Shown: positions 1 to 5,527 of the stretch, one piece after another
How the letters are laid out: the number at the start of each line of letters is the position of its first letter
How positions within the stretch are numbered: position 1 is the first letter of the stretch
Translations under genes and position numbers: made by a program
Source of the DNA: Rhodospirillales bacterium
GTDB taxonomy: Bacteria; Pseudomonadota; Alphaproteobacteria; Acetobacterales; Acetobacteraceae
Direction of reading: 5' to 3'
Length of the DNA: 5,527 bases
Assembly: GCA_018971455.1 (NCBI GenBank)
Contig: JAGXAV010000178.1
Location: 1 to 5,527, forward strand
Notes under the pieces: model-generated
Seen by the model: only the letters and a program-made list of their open reading frames with translations
The model's database searches: none
What the model was told of the DNA's origin: nothing

Positions 1-753
1 GATGCGCCGCGGATCGCGCCCGGCCTCGGCGATGATCACCACCTCCGACGGGCCGGCGATGGAATCGATGCCGACGCGGCCGAAGACCTGGCGCTTGGCC
101 TCGGCGACATAGGCGTTGCCGGGCCCGACGATGCGATCGACCGGGGCGATGCTCGCCGTGCCCCAGGCCAGGGCCGCCACCGCCTGGGCGCCGCCGACGC
201 GGTAGATTTCATGCACCCCGGCGCGGCGCGCGGCGGCCAGCACCAGCGGATTGAGCACGCCGTCCGGCGCCGGGACGCACATCGCGATCCGCCCGACGCC
301 GGCGACGCGCGCCGGCAGGGCGTTCATCAGCACCGAGGACGGGTAGGCCGCCTTACCGCCCGGCACGTAGAGCCCGACGGCATCGAGCGCCCCCCAGCGC
401 ATGCCCAGAGTCAGCCCCGCGGCATCGTCGAGGCGAAGATCCTGCGGCATCTGCGCGGCGTGGAACGCCTCGATGCGGGTGGCGGCGAGGTCGAGGGCCG
501 CATGCAGGGAAGGCGGCACGGCGGCCATTGCGGCGTCGATCTCGCCTGCGGTGATCCGCAGCGTGGCCGGCGTGACGGCGACGCGGTCGAAGCGGTTCGT
601 GTACTCGCACAGCGCCGCGTCGCCGCGGGCGCGGATATCGGCGATGATGGCGCCGACCACGGCATCGACCCGCGTGGTGGTCTCGCGGGCCTGGTCGAGT
701 AGGGCGGCGAACGCCGCCTCGAACCCCGCGGCGCGGCTGTCGAGCCGGATCAT
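1..753 (-). CDS. hisD: Histidinol dehydrogenase, N-terminal 251 residues (runs off left edge)
   Basis: HisD is a zinc-dependent cytosolic enzyme that performs the two final NAD+-linked oxidations of L-histidinol to L-histidine. The frame from the ATG at 753 is open to base 1, giving 251 codons of a protein usually about 430 residues long. Visible family motifs are RGDAALCEYTNRFDR (about 43-57), GLYVPGGKAAYPSSVLMNA (about 127-145), VGGAQA (186-191), VGPGNAYVAEAKRQVFG (209-225) and the start of the HisD signature, IDSIAGPSEV (229-238). The fragment ends just before the zinc ligands and catalytic Glu-His pair (Q259, H262, E326, H327, D360 and H419 in E. coli), so these cannot be checked here. 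The start codon overlaps the hisG stop in an ATGA, which fixes the start and suggests translational coupling. There is no internal stop or frameshift. The truncation is caused by the window edge. Confidence 0.96.
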   Translation of the reverse strand, partial: MIRLDSRAAGFEAAFAALLDQARETTTRVDAVVGAIIADIRARGDAALCEYTNRFDRVAVTPATLRITAGEIDAAMAAVPPSLHAALDLAATRIEAFHAAQMPQDLRLDDAAGLTLGMRWGALDAVGLYVPGGKAAYPSSVLMNALPARVAGVGRIAMCVPAPDGVLNPLVLAAARRAGVHEIYRVGGAQAVAALAWGTASIAPVDRIVGPGNAYVAEAKRQVFGRVGIDSIAGPSEVVIIAEAGRDPRRI

Positions 754-1442
754 CCCGCGAGCGCCGCGCGGAAGCGGGCGATCCAGGCGCCGATCTCCTC
801 CGGGCGCGTCTTCAGCGCGGTGCGGTTGACGATCAGCCGGCTGGTCACCTGCGCGATCACCTCGGTCTCGACCAGGCCGTTGGCCCGCAGCGTCGAGCCG
901 GTGGCGACGAGATCGACGATCAGCCGGGTCAGGCCGAGGCCGGGCGCCAGCTCCATGGCGCCGTTCAGATGCACCACGTCGGCATGGATCCCGCGGGCCG
1001 CGTAGTGGCGGCGAGCGATGTTGGGATATTTTGTCGCCACCCTGACGCGCGACCAGGTAGCCGGATCGTCGGTGCCGGCGGTCTCGCGCGGCTCGGCGAC
1101 GCTGACGCGGCAGGCGCCGATGCCGAGGTCGAGCGGTGCGTAGATTTCCGGATAGTCGAACTCCATCAGCACATCCGCCCCGCAGATGCCGATCTGCGCG
1201 GCGCCGAAGGCGACGAAGGTGGCCACGTCGAAGGAGCGCACGCGCACCACATCGAGCATCGGGTCGTTGGTCGAGAAGCGCAGCGCGCGGCTGTCCTCGT
1301 CATCATAGCCGGCCTCCGGCGTCACCCCGGCGCGGGCCAGTAGGGGCGCGCATTCGCCGAGGATGCGCCCTTTGGGCAGCGCGAGAATGAGCGGCGAGGC
1401 GGCGTCGGCCTCGAGGGCGGCGGTCTTGAAGGCGGCGGTCAT
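750..1442 (-). CDS. hisG: ATP phosphoribosyltransferase, short-form catalytic subunit
   Basis: HisG condenses ATP with PRPP to form N1-(5-phosphoribosyl)-ATP, the first and feedback-controlled step of histidine synthesis. From the ATG at 1442 it is 230 residues. Motifs are LALPKGR (20-26), GICGADVLME (85-94), VATKYPN (135-141) and the HisG signature spanning E164 to L185, which ends in the PRPP-binding DLVATGSTL. It lacks the roughly 80-residue C-terminal regulatory domain of long HisG (about 300 residues), so it belongs to the short HisG_S class, whose known members work as a hetero-octamer with HisZ. No hisZ lies in this window. A GTG at 1457 would add five residues. I prefer the ATG because GGAA sits 6 nt upstream of it, while the GTG has no recognisable ribosome binding site. 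Even this start leaves a longer lead before LALPKGR than is usual. The stop overlaps the hisD start by 4 bp. Confidence 0.95.
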   Translation of the reverse strand: MTAAFKTAALEADAASPLILALPKGRILGECAPLLARAGVTPEAGYDDEDSRALRFSTNDPMLDVVRVRSFDVATFVAFGAAQIGICGADVLMEFDYPEIYAPLDLGIGACRVSVAEPRETAGTDDPATWSRVRVATKYPNIARRHYAARGIHADVVHLNGAMELAPGLGLTRLIVDLVATGSTLRANGLVETEVIAQVTSRLIVNRTALKTRPEEIGAWIARFRAALAG

Positions 1443-1503
1443 GGCTGGTTCCGGCACAGCATCGCGCCAGCCCCTACACTGCCCGCCGGCCCGGGGGAAG
1501 GGG

Positions 1504-1522
1504 GGCCCCGGAGGAAGGGGCC
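1504..1522. repeat. GC-only inverted repeat in the murA-hisG gap
   Basis: GGCCCC (1504-1509) and GGGGCC (1517-1522) form a perfect 6-bp stem around a 7-nt loop, just past the murA stop codon. In the minus-strand mRNA the loop would read UUCCUCC. No U-tract follows, so it does not look like an intrinsic terminator. It could instead stabilise the 3' end of the murA message or mark a pause or processing site. The surrounding bases 1485-1531 are strongly G-rich on the plus strand. The inverted repeat is seen directly; any function is guesswork. Confidence 0.4.
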
Positions 1523-1532
1523 GCTATCGGGT

Positions 1533-2795
<1,263 letters not shown>

Positions 2796-2829
2796 GTGCT
2801 CTCCTGTCGGGGTGCGAGCCTACAAGGCT

Positions 2830-3387
2830 TCACCCGAGCCGGGGAAGGGAAACGCCCTGCTGGCCCATGTATTTGCCCGCCTTGTCGGCATAGCTGATAT
2901 CGCAGGGCTCGTTGCCCTGGAGAAAGAGGAACTGGCAGATGCCCTCGAAGGCATAGATGCGGGCCGGCAGCGGCGTGGTGTTGCTGATCTCGATCGTCAC
3001 CTGGCCCTCCCATTCCGGCTCCAGCGGCGTCACGTTCACGATGATGCCGCAGCGCGCATAGGTGGACTTGCCCAGGCAGATCACCAGCACGTCGCGCGGA
3101 ATGCGGAAATATTCCATCGTGTGCGCGAGCGCGAAGCTGTTGGGCGGAATGACGCAGACCGGCCCCCGGCGATCGACGAAACTGGTCGGGCTGAACGCCT
3201 TGGGATCGACGATCGCGGAATCGACGTTGGTGAACACCTTGAAGGCATCCGCCACGCGGGCGTCGTACCCGTAGCTCGACAGGCCGAAGCTGATCACCCC
3301 CTCGCGCTTCTGGCTCTCGACGAAGGGCTCGATCATGCCGTGTTCGGTCGCCATGCGGCGGATCCAGCGGTCGGACATCACAGGCAT
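2830..3387 (-). CDS. dcd: dCTP deaminase
   Basis: Dcd hydrolyses dCTP to dUTP and ammonia. A dUTPase then makes dUMP for thymidylate synthesis. The 185-residue product matches the usual length (about 185-195). It belongs to the dUTPase-like trimeric fold. Visible motifs are SDRWIRRMA near the N-terminus, [11 protein letters not shown] (about 34-44), GKSTYAR (106-112, with the conserved Ser108 and Arg112 of the active site), [19 protein letters not shown] containing the likely catalytic Glu133, and a C-terminal KYMGQQG substrate-closing segment. The ATG at 3387 gives [13 protein letters not shown], matching relatives that begin MSxMSDxWIRRMA. A GGAG lies 10 nt upstream. An internal ATG at 3378 is possible. 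The end of the gene is 34 bp before murA. No dUTPase domain is fused to it and it is not of obvious bifunctional type. Confidence 0.97.
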   Translation of the reverse strand: MPVMSDRWIRRMATEHGMIEPFVESQKREGVISFGLSSYGYDARVADAFKVFTNVDSAIVDPKAFSPTSFVDRRGPVCVIPPNSFALAHTMEYFRIPRDVLVICLGKSTYARCGIIVNVTPLEPEWEGQVTIEISNTTPLPARIYAFEGICQFLFLQGNEPCDISYADKAGKYMGQQGVSLPRLG

Positions 3388-3420
3388 CGGCGGTAGGCTC
3401 CGCTATGGGCGTGGAAGCGG

Positions 3421-3449
3421 CGTCTAGCCGAAGGCAGGCGCGGCGGCAA
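3421..3449 (-). promoter_or_regulatory. Candidate sigma70-type promoter for dcd-murA-hisG-hisD
   Basis: On the minus strand, TTGCCG (3444-3449) and TAGACG (3421-3426) are separated by exactly 17 bp. Transcription would start near 3414, giving a leader of roughly 27 nt that contains the GGAG before the dcd ATG. Only three of six bases match the consensus in each box, so this is a positional argument. The same TTGC-17-TAG arrangement occurs upstream of the tRNA in this window. If the site is not real, dcd could instead be read from upstream of the small ORF. Confidence 0.3.
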
Positions 3450-3456
3450 ACCCGGC

Positions 3457-3645
3457 TCAGTCGGATGGCGGCCCCTCGGGCGCGGGCGCGGGCGGGGGCG
3501 GCGGCGCGCCGTCCGCCCGGGCGCGGGCCTGGGCCGTGCGCCGGCGCAGATTCTCGCGAAGCGCCGCGGCCGCGCGCTCGGCCCGGGCTTTCTGGGCCGC
3601 GAGCGCGCGGTCGGTCACGTGGGGGTGCTTGCCGGTGTCAGCCAT
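3457..3645 (-). CDS. Small basic conserved-looking hypothetical protein (62 aa)
   Basis: This short gene encodes 62 residues. It has three visible parts: a polar N-terminus (MADTGKHPHVTD), a predicted amphipathic Ala/Arg helix with the core KARAERAAAALRENLRRR (about 19-36) continuing as TAQARARA, and a low-complexity proline tail (APPPPPAPAPEGPP, 47-60). The ATG at 3645 has a good AGAAGG (3651-3656) 5 nt upstream. The open frame continues farther upstream to 3798, but that extension would run antisense through the tRNA and is rejected. From memory, small alphaproteobacterial proteins with an ALRxNLRRRKAQARAR core are common and of unknown function; I cannot confirm this by search. There is no signal peptide or membrane segment. 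It precedes dcd on the same strand with a 69-bp gap. The basic helix could bind nucleic acid, but that is speculation. Confidence 0.72.
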   Translation of the reverse strand: MADTGKHPHVTDRALAAQKARAERAAAALRENLRRRTAQARARADGAPPPPPAPAPEGPPSD

Positions 3646-3691
3646 CGGCGCCTTCTGCCACCGATGGCGCGCGGCGCAAAGCGCGAAGCCC

Positions 3692-3720
3692 TTGCACGGG
3701 GGCCGCCGGGAGGCTAGGAA
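3692..3720 (+). promoter_or_regulatory. Candidate promoter of the tRNA-Thr gene
   Basis: TTGCAC (3692-3697) and TAGGAA (3715-3720) are spaced by 17 bp, and a start near 3727 would leave a 5' leader of about 15 nt for RNase P removal. Each box matches the consensus at three positions. The region after the -10 box is almost pure G+C (CCGCCCGGG), as is typical of stringently controlled stable-RNA promoters. That regulation is inference. The site lies in the 96-bp gap shared with the divergent small ORF. Confidence 0.45.
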
Positions 3721-3741
3721 CCGCCCGGGCCACCCCCCGGC

Positions 3742-3816
<75 letters not shown>

Positions 3817-3822
3817 TGATTT

Positions 3823-4530
3823 TCAAGATTTCTGGCTGTTCCACCAGGCAATCGAGGCGCTTGCGAGGGCGTCGATCGAATCGACCACCGGCACGCCCAG
3901 CGTGTGGTGCGGGCCGGCCTGGATGCCGAGCGGGATTTCCGTGCAGCCGAGAATGACCGCGCCGGCGCCGCGGGCGGTAAGGCTGCGCACGATCTCGGCG
4001 AGCGGCGCGTAGGACTCCGCCACCCGGTTGGCCTTCACCAGCGCGATCGCCGGGCTGACCTTCGTGGCCATTTCGGCCTCGCTGGGGGTGATGCAGCGCC
4101 AGCCCTGCACCTCCAGCCGGTCCTGATAGAGGCGCATCGCCAGGGTCGCCGCCGTGCCCATGACGCCGACCACGCCGCCGGGGGCAACGGCGCGCAGGGC
4201 CGCCGCGGTGGCATCGACAATATGCAGGATCGGCACGCCCTCGGCGGACAGGTCGTCAACCCAGCCATGGGCCGTGTTGCAGGGAATGGCGATCGCCCCG
4301 CAGCCGGCGGCACGCAGCCCCCGAACGCGGCGCAGCAGCCAGGGCAGGGGATCGGCGCCGCCCGAAAGGCGTCCGCGCGTGCGGTCCGGCACCCGGGGGT
4401 CGGACCACAGCACCGCGGGCACATGGTCCTGGTCGCGCGCGGCCGGGGTGAGCAGGGTCAGCCGGGTCATGAAATGGGCACTGGCCAGCGGGCCCATGCC
4501 GCCGAGCACGCCCAGCATCGTCTGGTTCAT
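3823..4530 (-). CDS. Aspartate/glutamate racemase family protein
   Basis: This 235-residue protein belongs to the PLP-independent Asp/Glu racemase superfamily, in which two cysteines act as opposing acid/base catalysts that invert the alpha carbon. Both are present: C84 in AIPCNTAHGW and C196 in ILGCTEIPL. Other family marks are the N-terminal LGVLGGMGPLAS (about 6-17), LHIVDA (102-107), VGVMGT (121-126) and VVDSIDALA near the end. The layout resembles YgeA and the aspartate racemases more than MurI glutamate racemase. The substrate cannot be told from sequence; aspartate, glutamate or a broader set are possible. It is cytosolic, with no signal peptide. I chose the ATG at 4530 because it gives the standard N-terminus. 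A GTG at 4590 would overlap the divergent phosphodiesterase gene. No Shine-Dalgarno precedes 4530, so a leaderless mRNA is possible. Its stop lies 6 nt from the convergent tRNA. Confidence 0.93.
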   Translation of the reverse strand: MNQTMLGVLGGMGPLASAHFMTRLTLLTPAARDQDHVPAVLWSDPRVPDRTRGRLSGGADPLPWLLRRVRGLRAAGCGAIAIPCNTAHGWVDDLSAEGVPILHIVDATAAALRAVAPGGVVGVMGTAATLAMRLYQDRLEVQGWRCITPSEAEMATKVSPAIALVKANRVAESYAPLAEIVRSLTARGAGAVILGCTEIPLGIQAGPHHTLGVPVVDSIDALASASIAWWNSQKS

Positions 4531-4536
4531 CGGCGC

Positions 4537-4564
4537 AGTTTGCCCGAACTTGACGGGCTGACAA
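4537..4564 (-). promoter_or_regulatory. Candidate racemase promoter with inverted repeat in the spacer
   Basis: On the minus strand, TTGTCA (4559-4564) and CAAACT (4537-4542) are 16 bp apart, so transcription would begin about at the A of the racemase ATG at 4530, giving a leaderless message. Between the boxes lies the inverted repeat GCCCG (4542-4546) / CGGGC (4554-4558) around 7 nt, a position where a repressor or a twist-type activator could bind. On the plus strand, TTGACG (4550-4555) inside the same repeat resembles a -35 box for the divergent gene, but no good -10 follows it at the right distance. Confidence 0.3.
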
Positions 4565-4583
4565 GAACCGGCAAGGTCCGCGC

Positions 4584-5480
4584 ATGACACCTCGCTTCGA
4601 ATTGCAGGGCCATCGCGGCGCGCGCGGATTGTTCCCGGAAAACACGCTGGAGGGCTTCGCCGCCACCTGCGCGCTCGGCGTCGACACCATCGAACTCGAT
4701 GTCGCGGTGACCGCCGACGGCGTCGCGATGGTCACGCACGACCCCGAACTGAATCCCGATCTCACCCGCGGGCCGGATGGTGCCTGGCTGGCCCGGCCCG
4801 GCCCGGCGATCCGCCATCTGCGGGCGGCCGATCTCGCCGGCTACGATGTCGGCCGGCTGCGGCCGGGCAGCGCCTATGCCGCGCGCTATCCGGCACAGAC
4901 CGGCCGGGACGGCGCGCGAATTCCCCGCCTCGCGGACGTCTTTGCGCAAACCGGGCGGGTGCGCATCGACGCCGAGATCAAGACGCTGCCGGACCGGCCC
5001 GACCTGACGGTGCCGCCGCAGACGATGGCCGAGGCGATCGTGGCCGTGGCCGCCGCGGCAGGCGCGCTCGACCGGCTCGTGGTGCGGTCGTTCGATTGGC
5101 GCGGCCTGCGCCATCTGTGCGCGCATCGTCCGCGCGTGCCCCTGGTGTGGCTGACCGACGCCAAGACCGAGGCGGCATCCCGGCTGTGGTGGGACGGGGT
5201 CGATCCGGCGGAATTCGGCGGCTCGGTGCCGGCCTGCATCGCCGCCGAGGCTGCGGAGGCGGCCTGGCGGCCGGTCTGGGCGCCCGAGCATGGCAGCCTG
5301 ACCGAGGCCCGGCTGGCCGACGCCCATGCCCGCGGCCTGCGCGTGCTGCCCTGGACGGTGAACGAACCCGCCGACATGGCGCGGCTGATCGCCTGGGGCG
5401 TGGACGGCTTCTGCACCGACCGCCCCGATCTCGCCCACACCGCGATGCGGCAGGCCGGCCTCGCGCCGCCCGGAGGGTGA
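4584..5480 (+). CDS. Glycerophosphodiester phosphodiesterase, cytosolic type
   Basis: The enzyme hydrolyses glycerophosphodiesters from phospholipid turnover to sn-glycerol 3-phosphate and an alcohol, using a TIM-barrel with a divalent metal. The 298 residues show the GDPD motifs in order: GHRGARGLFPENT (9-21, with H10, R11, E19 and N20), the metal ligands IELDV (36-40, E37 and D39), THDP (51-54, general-base H52), IDAEIKT (128-134, E131 and K133), PWTVNEP (256-262) and GVDGFCTDRPD (272-282). No lipobox or signal peptide is present, so it is UgpQ-like and cytoplasmic rather than a periplasmic GlpQ. The ATG at 4584 has AAGG 7 nt upstream, which supports the start. It is divergent from the racemase across 53 bp. 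No glycerol-phosphate transporter genes lie beside it in the window, so linkage to ugp cannot be judged. The predicted catalytic residues are all intact. Confidence 0.95.
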   Translation: MTPRFELQGHRGARGLFPENTLEGFAATCALGVDTIELDVAVTADGVAMVTHDPELNPDLTRGPDGAWLARPGPAIRHLRAADLAGYDVGRLRPGSAYAARYPAQTGRDGARIPRLADVFAQTGRVRIDAEIKTLPDRPDLTVPPQTMAEAIVAVAAAAGALDRLVVRSFDWRGLRHLCAHRPRVPLVWLTDAKTEAASRLWWDGVDPAEFGGSVPACIAAEAAEAAWRPVWAPEHGSLTEARLADAHARGLRVLPWTVNEPADMARLIAWGVDGFCTDRPDLAHTAMRQAGLAPPGG

Positions 5481-5484
5481 CTCC

Positions 5485-5499
5485 GTCGCATTTCGCGAC
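5485..5499. repeat. Short inverted repeat after the phosphodiesterase gene
   Basis: GTCGC (5485-5489) and GCGAC (5495-5499) flank a 5-nt loop, starting 4 nt past the stop codon. No T-tract follows on the plus strand, so by itself it is not an intrinsic terminator. It may only be a weak 3' stem of the mRNA. Confidence 0.3.
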
Positions 5500-5503
5500 T
5501 CGC

Positions 5504-5527
5504 AAAAAGAGAAGAGCCGGCCCGGGG
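5504..5527. terminator. Probable left arm of a bidirectional intrinsic terminator (cut by window edge)
   Basis: An A-tract (5504-5508) is followed by GAGAAGAG and then the GC-rich GCCGGCCCGGGG at the window edge. This A-tract plus GC-arm order is how the 5' half of a two-way Rho-independent terminator looks. The matching arm and T-tract would lie just to the right. It would end the phosphodiesterase transcript and possibly a convergent neighbour. The right half is unseen, so this is inference. Confidence 0.4.

Noticed and set aside
4531..4590. GTG start at 4590 for the racemase
   Set aside because: It adds 20 residues unlike the family before the standard N-terminus, and overlaps the start of the divergent phosphodiesterase.
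4527..5438. 303-codon minus-strand open frame antisense to the phosphodiesterase
   Set aside because: The plus strand encodes all GDPD motifs. The antisense product is His/Gly/Arg-rich and matches nothing I know.

Overview
The window is an ordinary chromosomal stretch from a GC-rich bacterium (about 70% G+C by eye, with long antisense ORF shadows). Protein features point to an alphaproteobacterium, most likely of the Rhodospirillales/Acetobacteraceae type. These features are a short-form HisG, a Dcd of the EISNTTP type, the dcd-murA-hisG-hisD order, and a small KARAERAAAALRENLRRR-type protein. The taxonomic placement is inference.

Positions 1-3645 hold a run of minus-strand genes read right to left. 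They are a 62-residue hypothetical protein, dcd (dCTP deaminase), murA (first committed step of peptidoglycan synthesis), hisG (ATP phosphoribosyltransferase catalytic subunit, first step of histidine synthesis) and hisD (histidinol dehydrogenase, last steps). hisD runs off the left edge after 251 codons. The dcd-to-murA gap is 34 bp, murA-to-hisG about 90 bp, and hisG/hisD overlap by 4 bp (ATGA), so dcd-murA-hisG-hisD is probably one transcription unit. A candidate dcd promoter lies between the small ORF and dcd.

Positions 3646-3822 hold a complete plus-strand tRNA-Thr(GGT) with an encoded CCA and a plausible sigma70-type promoter. Only 6 nt separate its 3' end from the stop codon of a convergent, minus-strand Asp/Glu-racemase-family gene (3823-4530). 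That gene is divergent from a plus-strand glycerophosphodiester phosphodiesterase (4584-5480). Their 53-bp shared intergenic region carries a GCCCG/CGGGC inverted repeat and a promoter-like pair that would give a leaderless racemase mRNA. After the phosphodiesterase comes a short hairpin and then an A-tract plus GC-rich arm cut by the window edge, probably the left half of a bidirectional intrinsic terminator.

The genes serve separate housekeeping pathways: pyrimidine deoxynucleotides, cell wall, histidine, translation, D-amino acid or related metabolism, and phospholipid headgroup recycling. I see no mobile element, CRISPR array, defence system or novel multi-gene system. No gene-free stretch exceeds 300 bases.
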